Source: Cochliopodium minus
Taxonomy: Eukaryota > Discosea > Himatismenida > Cochliopodiidae
DNA: 57,294 nucleotides
NCBI GenBank assembly: GCA_024220525.1
Contig: JAMYWO010000179.1
Coordinates: 24,803-82,096, forward strand
Reading direction: 5' to 3'
Shown here: one piece after another, positions 1 to 9,374 of the stretch
How the letters are laid out: each line of letters starts with the position of its first letter
How positions within the stretch are numbered: the first letter of the stretch is position 1
Notes under the pieces: model-generated
Databases searched by the model: none
What the model saw: only the letters and a program-made list of their open reading frames with translations
Told to the model about the DNA's origin: nothing
Translations under genes and position numbers: made by a program

Positions 1-404
1 ACTTTTTATTTACTTTAATTATTTTATATTATTATATCATTTATTTATTTTATTTTATAGTTTTTTATTTTTTATTTTTTATTTTTTAATTATTTATATT
101 TACATATTACTTTTATTTTTATTTTATTTTTAATTACTCATTTTATTTTTATTATTTTATTATTTTATTATTTATTTACTTTTATTTTATTTTCATTATG
201 TTTTTCATAGTTTTTTATTTTTTTATATTGTTTGGTTTTATTTTTATTGATTCATTTTTTATTTCTTTTTTTGAGTTTTTCCATTAAATTTTTTTTTTTT
301 GTTAATTTTTGTGAATTTTTTTATTTTTATTTTTTATTTTGATTAATTTTATTTTTTATTTTTTTTTGATAATTTTTTTCAATTTTTTTTTTCATTTTAA
401 AAAA
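1..404 (+). repeat. T-rich low-complexity stretch, probably an intron
   Basis: Almost pure T with scattered A, made of ATTTTT-type units and holding no credible coding frame. An AAAAAAG acceptor near 405 opens a coding exon. T-rich sense-strand sequence is the habit of introns throughout this window, so this is most likely an intron of the following plus-strand gene, whose 5' part lies outside the window. Confidence 0.6.
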
Positions 405-1621
405 GGAATGAATTGTGGTCGGATTGTTTGGTTATATTGGTGATCATAAAAAGCAGGGATGACAAAATTATAGCAGAGTACTGGGAAAACATGATCTCCA
501 AAGAAGAAGCAATCTTCGGAAACAACATATTAGGTAAACTTTAAATATTTTTATTTCAAATCCTTCTTCTTAAAAAAATTTAAAATGAAAAAAATTTAAA
601 TTTTTTAAAAAATTTAAAATAAAAAAAATTAATTTGAAAAATAACTTTGAAAATAAAAAATAACTTTAAAAAAAAATTTTTGAAATAAATTTAAAAAATA
701 AAAAACCAAAATTTCTGTTTAAAAAAGGGCTTTTCGAATCACTCAAAACAAATCTTCAAAAAATCTTCAAATTCATCATCTCCATCAACGAACAAAACGA
801 TAACAGCAACATCAATAACAATAATAACATAAACATAAGTATTAATAACAACAATAACGGAAAAAATAATAACAGCAGCATTAATTCTCTCAATAATAGC
901 ATCACTGGCAGTAATGGCAGTGGTGACTCCAGCGCTTTGTTGCCCCCCACTTTTCCTTTATTCAAAATTTGTGATAGGCTTCAATCCATCGAGTATTTCC
1001 AGAACCAAAACTTTACTTTGCCCCTCAAATACGTAAAAAAAAAAATTTTAGTTTATTTGTTTATTATTTTATTTCTTCAATTTTTATTTTTACATTTTTT
1101 ATTTTTACATTTTTTATTTTTTTTTTACATTTTTTTTTTTAAAATTTAATTTGAATTTTTTTTTTTTTACAGAGTTGGGTGTTGAAAATGTTGCTTGAAA
1201 TTGGGATTCAACACGAACAATTGTTTGTCTGCTACAACAACTTTTTCATTAAGGGATGCACAGAAAGCCTCTCCAACAAAACAGAAGGCAACGTCGTGTG
1301 GAACAAGTCTTCCCCCAAACTCTTCCTTTCTTCCCTCTTGCTTTTACTCGTCAACTCTTGGCAAGATTACATCCTCCACCTCAATCCTACCAACCTTGAT
1401 TATTCCAAACGTTAATTTTTTTTTTAATATTTTTTAATTCTTTTTTTAAATTATTTTTTAATTAATGCTTTTTTCCAGAACTAAAGATATTTAAAACTCA
1501 TGTTCATCTACCTTTCGTAGAGAGAGTTCTTGGAGATACCAAAAGAGAGTTTCTCAATCAAAATGTCAGCCCTAGTGACAACGACTTGGTTAAAGAATGG
1601 GAAAAGTTTACTTCCAATTAA
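405..1621 (+). CDS. Unrecognised helical protein, 3' part only
   Basis: Four exons can be read: about 405-534, 727-1031, 1172-1410 and 1480-1621. The frame continues across each intron and ends at TAA 1619-1621. The first visible exon starts ELWSDCLVILVIIKSRDD and has no upstream start codon, so the 5' end is missing. The second exon carries an Asn/Ser-rich linker (about 779-930) between segments that look alpha-helical, such as FESLKTNLQKIFKFIISINE. The third includes SSLLLLLVNSWQDYILHLNP. No family motif was recognised. A large alpha-solenoid protein is possible from the helical, leucine-rich texture, but that is only an impression. It converges with the NadD gene, leaving 186 bp between stop codons. 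Confidence 0.6.
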
Positions 1622-1807
1622 TTTATTCATTATTTATTTAAATAATAAAAAATAAATAATTCTTTTTTCAATGTTTGAAATGAATTCCTTTTTCTTTAAA
1701 GTACAAAAATTTAGTAACATTTTATTATTCCTCCTTTTTTCAATTATTAAAACACTGCATCAGGAAACACTATCACTTCTTCTTATATGCTGAATAATAA
1801 AATTTAT

Positions 1808-2519
1808 TCAAAGAGCGCTGCTGTCAATGTACAATTTGTTTTCGAGAATGTATTTATAAACAGAGGAGGGGATCAAATGACCACAATATTTTCTAGATTT
1901 AAATCTGCTCCTTAATTCCGTTGAGGAGATATCTGTTTTAGAAACAAATAGGAACTTCTCCTTATCTAAATGATGGGTATTCATCGTCTCTGAAAATCTT
2001 TGTACCACTATTATCTTGCATTTTTCCAAGATCCCTTTTGAATTTTTCCATTTTGGAAATCCTTTGAGTGAATCTTCTCCAATTATCAAATATAATTCGA
2101 AATTATCCCCTAAAAATTATTTATTTTATTTTTTTTATTTTTTAAATTTATTTTTCTTTTGTTAAAATCATTTATTCAGAGAAAAAATAAATCTTTTTAC
2201 CATTCATCTCTCTTTCCAATTTCTCTATTTTTGTGATGGTATCGATTGTGTAAGAAGGAGTCTTATTCATTATTTCTATATCTGATATCTGGAAATTATA
2301 TCCTTTGATTTCTTGAATGGCCAATTTTATCATCTCCAATCGCTGATGTGGTTGGATTTTGGATGGAGTATTAGTTTTGAAAGGATTGATGAAAGCAGGA
2401 ATAAAGATTATTTTATCAAAATTATATTTCTCTTGCAAGATTATGGAAACATTCAAATGTCCATTGTGGATAGGATCAAAAGATCCACCAAAAATAGCTA
2501 TTTTTTTTTTCATCTCCAT
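1808..2519 (-). CDS. nadD: Nicotinate-nucleotide adenylyltransferase, bacterial NadD type
   Basis: Two exons, 2519-2201 and 2109-1808, give 206 residues. The splice joins ATG AAT G to GG GAT AAT, giving MNGDNFELYLIIGEDS, which restores the NadD core. It makes the NAD precursor dinucleotide from nicotinate mononucleotide and ATP. Motifs seen: GGSFDPIHNGHL near the N terminus (nucleotide-binding H-x-G-H), SYTIDT, IIGEDSLKGFPKWKN, and ISSTELRSR near the C terminus (the second signature), followed by LIPSSVYKYILENKLY. These follow bacterial NadD rather than eukaryotic NMNAT, and the length is that of bacterial NadD. The spliceosomal intron and the AT-rich composition argue against bacterial contamination. 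The start could be Met1 or Met3; Met1 was used. Confidence 0.88.
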
Positions 2520-2670
2520 TTTTTTAATTTTTAATATGGATAGACATAGTATGAAATCAATAATAATCTAATGATTTTAATTTATAAAACCCCAACAAAT
2601 GATCCAAAAAAAAAAAAATTCAAAAGATCCGAAATATGACATTAGATGAGTGATGAATACATGGTGGTCA

Positions 2671-3681
2671 TCAATTTTGGGAGCTATCCAAAAAATAAAT
2701 TTTAACTTTTTCGTATAAAACTATTGAAATGATCAAAGAAAAGAAAAGGATCCATCCTATGATAGAGCAACCATACAGATAGACAGAAATGGGGGTCTTG
2801 CTGCTTGCAATCTTCTTTTGTTTGGCAGGAGATTGTTCAACATCATCAGAATCTCCAACTACCTCATCGCCATTAGGTTGATCATCTTTAACTTTTTCTT
2901 CAATGATAGGTGATTCATTATCTTGAACTTCATTTTTATTGTTATTATTGTTATTATTGCTATCATTGCTATGGTTGCTCTCTTTTGGAAGCTGATCTTT
3001 AGATTTTTCGACCAATTCTAAGGTTTGTTTGTAAACAGTGGTTGGATGTTCGAGATATTTGAGCAATCTCTTCTTCTCCTCTTGTTTGATGTGGATCTGA
3101 ATCTCCAATTTGGTCAATTCCTCCTGAATCTTGTTATCAATGGCCTTTTGGCTCTTCATCTTGAGACTATTCTTATCATTGAACAAATGATTGAGGGTAT
3201 TCTTCACAGTTTCCAATTGATAATGCAGCGAATCCCTGTGAGGCACATGATCATAAATCACAATATCTTTACGGCTCATTAAAAGTTCTCTCTTAGCTTT
3301 ATGTCTATCCAAAGAATGTTGCAATTCCCCGATCTGATGCTTCAAATTGGTTTCATTTTTCTTGTCTTTTTTGATAAGGATATTTATACCGTTAATCTGA
3401 TTGGTCAATTTAATGGTTTCTGCTGTATCACTGTAAATAAGACCATCCAATACTTCTATTTCCTTTTTTTCTTGAGCATTCAATTCTTTATCTACATATG
3501 ATTTTGGAACATAACCTTCTTTATTGTCCTTTAAAGATTTCACAAATAAATAGGTTTCATTGGTTACTTCCAACACACTAAATCTATCACCAATATCAAA
3601 TGATAATTCAGTAGAAGAATTATTATGATGATAATTGGTATGAGATACAACAATATACTCTTTAAAATTACTATTTTCCAT
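2671..3681 (-). CDS. SH3 domain, coiled-coil, tail-anchored membrane protein
   Basis: Single exon of 336 residues. Residues about 8-63 look like an SH3 domain (ELSFDIGDRFSVLEV, then GYVPKSYV), although the usual tryptophan pair is replaced by Tyr-Leu. Residues about 65-215 are rich in K, E, L and Q with heptad-like spacing, probably coiled coil. A run of Asn and an acidic linker lead to one strongly hydrophobic segment (YGCSIIGWILFFSLIISIV, about 304-322). About 14 residues follow, so the protein is probably tail-anchored with the SH3 domain in the cytosol. No signal peptide is visible. The role is probably scaffolding of proline-rich ligands at a membrane; this is inference. The whole protein matched no named family I know. 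Confidence 0.8.
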   Translation of the reverse strand: MENSNFKEYIVVSHTNYHHNNSSTELSFDIGDRFSVLEVTNETYLFVKSLKDNKEGYVPKSYVDKELNAQEKKEIEVLDGLIYSDTAETIKLTNQINGINILIKKDKKNETNLKHQIGELQHSLDRHKAKRELLMSRKDIVIYDHVPHRDSLHYQLETVKNTLNHLFNDKNSLKMKSQKAIDNKIQEELTKLEIQIHIKQEEKKRLLKYLEHPTTVYKQTLELVEKSKDQLPKESNHSNDSNNNNNNNKNEVQDNESPIIEEKVKDDQPNGDEVVGDSDDVEQSPAKQKKIASSKTPISVYLYGCSIIGWILFFSLIISIVLYEKVKIYFLDSSQN

Positions 3682-3979
3682 TTTTTTTTTTTTTATAAAT
3701 TTTTTAATTTAATTTTGATCGTTATATTAAATAAAAAAAATCATTGGATACAAAAGTATGGTGATGATTAAATTGGGTGATCTTAAAAGGAACACTAAGA
3801 AATTACTTTTTAAATTATTCTTATTTTTTAGAAAGAAAGTTGGGGGTTTTTGATTGGAAATTTTATTAAAGAGAAATAGGTTGTTGAAAAATTAAGGTTG
3901 TTGAAAAGAGAGATTTTAGTTTCTCCATTAAAAAAAAAAAAGGAAGGATGGAGACAAGGAAAAAAAAACAAAAAAAGGA

Positions 3980-6822
3980 TCACCATCTTTGTTCACGAGG
4001 ATGATATCTATCATTGTTGCGAGAATAAGGAGGATCATTGTTGTAAAGATAATCATTGTTGTTATTGTTGGGAGAACGATCATTAAAAGAGTTGTTGTCA
4101 TTCTGAAAACGATTGTTGCCACGTCTGTTATTGTTATTGTTGCTGTTGCTATTGTTATTGTTGTCTTTGTGATGGGGAGCATAAATATCTTGATCGTCAT
4201 GAAAGTAATTGTTGTTTTGATTCCTGCTTTTGTTATTGCCTCGTCTAAAATTGACGTCGTTTTTGTTGTTATTATTGCCATTATTGTTGTTTCTTTCTCT
4301 GCCTCCTCTCATGTCGTCATCATTCCCCCTCATCTTCTTCTCAGGAGATCTTTTCTTGCCCTCTCTGTTCATGGGTCTAGAATCTCTATTGTCTTTGAAT
4401 TTAAATCACAATTAAATAAAAATCACATTAATAAAAATATAAAAATAATTTTATAATATTATTATATAAAAATAAATTAATTAATAAATAAATAAAATTA
4501 AAAAATGTTTTGTTACCAATATTCTTTCTTTCTCTCATATTATCACTTCTATCCCTTATATCTCTATCGCGGGGTTCTCGATGTGGGGGAGGATCCCTCA
4601 TCTCTCTATCCCTTATATTCTCACGAGGATTGTCCCTGGGTTCCCTATCCCTCATATTATCCCCTCTGTCCCTCATATCTCTATCGCGTGGTTCTCGATG
4701 TGGAGGAGGGTCTCTCATATCTCTATCCCTTATATTCTCACGAGGATTTTCTTTTTAATAAAAAAATTAAAACAAAATCTGATAATTTTAATTTAAAAAA
4801 TAAAATGAAAAATAAATAAAATAAAAAAATAAATAAAATAAAAAAATAAAAACTATAATTTTTTGGTACCTCTCATTCTCATATCACCCATGCCTCCTCT
4901 AAAATCCTTTTTGATTTCTCTCCTGTTGGGTTCCAAGTCTCTGGGCCTTCTTCTAGGAGGAAGCTTGTTGTTGTTGGAGAAAGAGGGTCTTTCATCCATG
5001 TAATTACGTTTTTCTCTGAGAGGAATGTTGTTAATGTTGTTATTATTGTTATTGTTATTGTTGTTGTTGTAGTGGTTGCTGTTCCAAATTCTGCTGTCCT
5101 TCTCTTTGGACGATTCCTGACAAAATTTTTTGATGGGTTCAAATTAAAAGAAAAATGAACAAATATTAATAAAATAAAATTTAAACAAAGAATAAACATT
5201 ATAGTCAAAATTTACAAAATTATTAAAAAATATTAAAAAAAAAATTTTGTTAGTGATGATTTAACAAATGGATTCACAAAATAAAAGAAAAAAAAAGACT
5301 TACCAATTTTCTTATATGTCCCATGGGAACAAAATTGTCCTGAAAATAAATATGGAGTTTGTAGTTAGGAAGATTGTTTCTGGGTAAAAAATGAGCCCTC
5401 TTGATGAAATGACGAAAAGTGGAAAAACAATCGATGATGATGAGTTGATACTTGTTGAAGATACACTGAAGTAAAGAGTAGGAACCGTTGCCAATGGAAG
5501 GAGTGTCAGCAATGACATCGCCAGTGGCGTTGATGGTAGTACCGATACCTGTGATACCCTTTTCTTCATCACCCTCTTGTTTGATGTACTTGCCAGACTT
5601 GGTCTCGAGCTCGATATCTTCCTTGGGATCTTTATCACACTTTGCATTCTTTTTAAACTCGGAAATGTCCGCGTTGAGAGGGAGTTTGATGATGATGATC
5701 CTTGTATCTGTCTCAACAGAAGTATCCACAATGTTCTTGCAGATCTGATAAAGCGAAAAATCTCCCAACTTGATCTCTATATTCTCCTCGCTCTCCTTGT
5801 CATCGAGGATAGACTCGCAAGGATCAAGAAAAACAGCATGTTGCTTGAGGTTTTTGTAGATATCAGTGTAATCCTCGTTGTATGTTTTGATGTTCTTTCT
5901 CCCACAGACATTACTGTTGAAATTTAACATTTCAAATCTTGTTTTGTTGATTTCTATCGCCCTCACCTTTGCTACATTTGAGAAAGATAATGAATTTCCC
6001 CCCACGCATGCAGTAGCATCCGTGATAATCAATCCTTGAGATATTCCGAGTTTATTTAACATCACTTTGGTTATTTTGGTGATTGCATCTGCAAAATTTT
6101 GTTCTGTGATGAAATTTAGAGATTCTTTGTCGACTTTTATCTTGGCTCTCATCTCTGCAGGCAATTTTGGAAAGTAAAAATCTTTTTTGTTCTTCTGAAA
6201 ATTTATCTGTATTTTTTTATTCAGGAAGTTTCTATCTCTCACTGCAAACGCAGCACATGCATCATTACAATTCTCAAAGCGTACGACTGCCAATGCATTT
6301 CTTTCTCTTTGAATCAATTTGATATTGATCGACCATTTCGAGAAATATTCTTTCAAATCTTCTTCTTTTGTAGATTTGGGAAGATCTTCGCAGATTAATT
6401 CTATTGCTTGATATTCTGAGTTCACTCCTTCATCTTTCTCTTCCTCTCTTTTTATTATTCCATCATTTCTCTTTATTTGTTTCCCTCTTTCCCTTTCTCT
6501 ATCAATTTTGATTTTAAAAGGGCTATGATCTCTTTCAGAAGAATTACCCCTTATTTTTTTATTTGAGTTTTCATTCTCTTGAGATTGATCCTCTTCAAAA
6601 TCATAATCTTCGGCTAATTTATCAATTTTGGGTAAAAATTAATATTCTTGTATTTTTATTGTTATTTAACATTTATATTATTATATAAATGAGTGTATGA
6701 GGAAATATTTTTTTGGTTGTGGTGTTTAATATTTTTTTTGGTTGTGGTTTTATTTATTTTGGGATGGTTATTTTACACTTATAGTTCTTTTTTTTAGATT
6801 CTATTTCTCTTTCTTGGCTCAT
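3980..6822 (-). CDS. RRM plus RNA cap methyltransferase-like protein with Asn/RD-rich tail
   Basis: Reconstructed as five exons. Exon 1 (6822-6777, MSQEREIESKKKNYK) joins in phase to the long exon 6613-5304, then to about 5117-4869, 4755-4517 and 4391-3980. Residues about 75-150 resemble an RRM (IELICEDLPKSTKEEDLKEY, NALAVVRFENCNDA). Next comes a Rossmann methyltransferase with ITDATACVGGNSLSFSNV (SAM motif I), VRAIEINKTRFEMLNFN and VFLDPCES. This order resembles trimethylguanosine synthase-like cap N2 methyltransferases, but the catalytic DPPW is DPCE here. The tail has NNN runs, an RDR/RDRD exon built of two repeats, and RGG-like arginines, suggesting RNA binding. No upstream in-frame Met exists in the long exon, which is why exon 1 is needed. 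The substrate is unknown. Confidence 0.65.
4517..4755 (-). repeat. Exon containing a two-copy in-frame repeat
   Basis: The fourth exon of the RRM-methyltransferase gene is two imperfect copies of a unit of about 40 codons. Both copies contain NPRENIRDR, MRDPPPHREPRDRD and DNMR. The nucleotide similarity is visible directly, for example in the repeated tatattctcacgagga near 4611 and 4731. It is an arginine/aspartate-rich low-complexity tail. Confidence 0.8.
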
Positions 6823-6951
6823 TCAGAAAGTATTATAAGATTATTTTTATTTTTTTTATTTATTTAATATTAATTGTTAATATAAAAATCAGTTCATATA
6901 TGCTTTTGCTGGGGAAATGGAAGAGAATGGATATAAATAAAAGATCAAATT

Positions 6952-7902
6952 TTAATATTTTAAGAAACCAGAGATGAGAATCAAAAAAACAAGAACACCA
7001 TAAATATAACCTTTGTAAGAAAAAGGAGGGATGATTTTATCACGAATAAAGAGAATATCAGCCTCTTGCTTCAACTCATCTTTTTCAAGATCAATTTCAC
7101 TGATATCTTGTTTTCCATCATCTTCTGTATTTTGTTGTGAAGAATTTTTTTTCTTTGATATTTTCACCAATTTGGATTTTCTGAAATGACTCAACAAATC
7201 AACAGGATCGATTTTATATTCGATTTTAGAATATTGTTCCAACAATTTAGAGAGTTGGGTGACATTCTTTGGAGGTTTATTATTTTTATCCTCGATATAT
7301 TTGATGATGTTCTTTAAGATGATGATATCAGGGCTATTTCTGCTCTCAAATTCATCCAAATAATCAATGATAGCTTCGACATCCAATTTCAATTTATAAT
7401 CTCCAATTTCTTTGAGATTGGTAGACTCAGGAACTTTATCTTCCCATACAATAATCTCTGTACCTTCAAGAAGAGAAAAAATATTGGAAATGGGTAATTG
7501 AGTGTTGATGGTTGCAAATTTTTTGGCCATTTCAAAAAATTCGAGATTAGTTTTGGGCCATTGCTTCTCATTATCTCTCATCCAATCAGTTATCGATTTC
7601 ATACTCCTGAAGAATATTTCTTTTGGAACCCCACCTATTGTTTGTCCTGAATGAACATCCTCTTGTCTCTCTTCATCTATTTCTCTAAAGGAATCATCTA
7701 TCTCAAAGATATCCTCTTCTTCGATTCCCTCATTGCTATCATCTTCTGTTTCTTCTTCGCTGGAATCCATTTCCTCTTTTTTCTTCCCTTCCTCTATTTT
7801 ATCGACTTGATCCAAATCTACAACATCAAATGCTGTTTTGATGAATAAATCTTGTATTTTCTTTTTGTTTTTTAAGTATTCCTTTTTGTTTGGATTGCTC
7901 AT
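6952..7902 (-). CDS. Unrecognised acidic tail-anchored membrane protein
   Basis: Single exon of 316 residues from ATG at 7902. The N terminus is charged; a very acidic stretch (EEETEDDSNEGIEEEDIFEI, about residues 50-70) follows. The middle is helical and charged (ITDWMRDNEKQWPKTNLEFF, IIDYLDEFE), with no motif I can name. The last 20 residues form one hydrophobic segment (YIYGVLVFLILISGFLKY), so it is probably a tail-anchored protein. It lies head-to-head with the F-box gene starting at 8050, 147 bp away. Like the SH3 protein at 2671, it is a single-exon tail-anchored gene flanking the methyltransferase-like gene. Confidence 0.75.
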   Translation of the reverse strand: MSNPNKKEYLKNKKKIQDLFIKTAFDVVDLDQVDKIEEGKKKEEMDSSEEETEDDSNEGIEEEDIFEIDDSFREIDEERQEDVHSGQTIGGVPKEIFFRSMKSITDWMRDNEKQWPKTNLEFFEMAKKFATINTQLPISNIFSLLEGTEIIVWEDKVPESTNLKEIGDYKLKLDVEAIIDYLDEFESRNSPDIIILKNIIKYIEDKNNKPPKNVTQLSKLLEQYSKIEYKIDPVDLLSHFRKSKLVKISKKKNSSQQNTEDDGKQDISEIDLEKDELKQEADILFIRDKIIPPFSYKGYIYGVLVFLILISGFLKY

Positions 7903-8049
7903 TTTTTTTTTTTATACTTGTTGAACAAACCAAAGAAAAACAAAAGATAAAAAATTTTAAATTTGTTTGAAAAAGAGTTCTTTCCATTAGAGACTATCTT
8001 AAATCTTAATTATTCATATTTGAATTATAAATTTGAAAAAAAAATAAAA

Positions 8050-9154
8050 ATGGAAGATATTCCCCAGCATAAAAACTTTGATTCTTTGCCCAAATATCTC
8101 AAAGAAAACATCTTTTTGGAGATTGATGATCTCAAGGAATTGGGGAGATTGAGAGGAGTGTGCAAAAGTTGGAAGAATGGTTAGATTTTTTCCCAAATAA
8201 ATTTTGGATACAAAAAACAAACGAAAAATATGTGGAATATAAAATTTTTAAAAGAATTTGAACAATTTAATAGTGATAGATGATTCACAGAATGAAAATT
8301 TGAAAAAGATTGAAGAAAGAAGAATAGAATATCTGGATTATCAAAGAAATAAAGAATGGATAGAATATTTAAATGAAATGAATTTCATCAGAGAAAGTAT
8401 ATTCAATTTGAAATAAAACGAAAAGGCATTAATTTTTTTTTAAATTCTAGAACCTAGGTTTGATGATGAAGATGGAACGAGTTGTGGGTGTTGTATTGGA
8501 GAGCTTTGTTACATTACTAATTTAGGAGCAGCATTCACATTTTTGATGTGCGGATGTTTGTGTGGAAAAACAGAGGAATCTAGTTTTTTGTAATATTTCT
8601 CTTTTTCATAATATAAATAATTTTTTTTTATGAAAATTAAACAGTGAAAATTTCAGTAAATTTTTTCTATTTTTTCTTGTTATTTTCATTTTACTTTTTT
8701 TTTTTTGGTAATAAGCTTTTATAACAGCTGGATTTGCGAGTCTCATTTGTGGTTTACCCCTTCTGATGATAGGATTATTGATGGAGTTTTTTAGATGTAT
8801 GGCATGGGCTTTTACAATTGGTTATTGCAAAGTAAAATCAACAAAACTTTAAAATTTAAATTTTATTATTATTTTATTATAAAATAATTGAAAAAAACAA
8901 ATTAATGATCGGAATAAAAGACTAAAATTTTAACATTTATTTTGAAATAATTCCAATTAACTCTTTTAAAAAGAGAAGGAGGTTTTGTCGTTGGTATTTT
9001 TATGTTTTTACTCTTGGATCCAGATCTAAGTATCTGGTTTCGTGTTGTCAAGGTATACCGAAATAAATAAGTAAAGAAATAAAATTCTTGAAATCATTTT
9101 TTAAAAATAGGGTTGTATTGGGGTATTTTTTGTACTTTAAGAGGAAAGGAATAA
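8050..9154 (+). CDS. F-box, Cys-rich, membrane-segment protein (copy 1)
   Basis: Six exons read in frame: ATG 8050 to TAA 9152-9154. Exon 1 encodes an F-box (LPKYLKENIFLEIDDLKELG, then RGVCKSWKN). Exon 2 is charged (ERRIEYLDYQRNKEW). Exon 3 has a Cys cluster (DGTSCGCCIGELCYITNLG, then LMCGCLCG). Exon 4 encodes a hydrophobic segment (GFASLICGLPLLMIGLLMEF) and FFRCMAWAFTIGYCK. Exon 5 gives RRRFCRWYFYVF, and exon 6 ends GLYWGIFCTLRGKE. The F-box would normally bind SKP1 in an SCF ubiquitin ligase. The Cys-rich stretches plus hydrophobic helix recall PLAC8-type membrane proteins in general character only. Donors GTTAG and GTTTT are weak but are supported by the same positions in copy 2. Confidence 0.65.
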
Positions 9155-9199
9155 ATTAAAAACTAATTAATTTCATTATTATATAAATATAATTAATTT

Positions 9200-9370
9200 A
9201 TATTATGTTTCCTCAAAACTGGATTTTGTCGAAAAAAAAAAAGATAATGGTAATTATTTCAAAATAAATTTTGATTTCTGTATATCGTGTTGTCGGGAGT
9301 TTACGAAAATAAAAAAAATTAAAATCAATTATAACCAATAAATATTAAAAAAAAATTGATTTGGGGATTC
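9200..9370 (+). pseudogene. Relic of a third copy (3' exons) of the F-box/Cys-rich gene
   Basis: Short blocks here match the last exons of copy 1: ggattttgtcg, then tcgtgttgtc with a following acgaaaataaa, then ttggggat just before the copy 2 start codon. The frame is broken and the spacing is lost. It lies between the two intact copies, as expected for a decayed duplicate or an unequal-exchange scar. Confidence 0.5.
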
Positions 9371-9374
9371 TTTG

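Noticed and set aside
1808-2519. Bacterial contamination as source of the NadD gene
   Set aside because: It has a spliceosomal intron in correct phase, the local AT content, and eukaryotic neighbours on both sides.
3989-4456. Plus-strand hydrophobic frame of 155 codons (V/I-rich)
   Set aside because: Complement of the Asn-run exon (AAT/AAC repeats read as GTT/ATT); the minus frame continues the RRM-methyltransferase tail.
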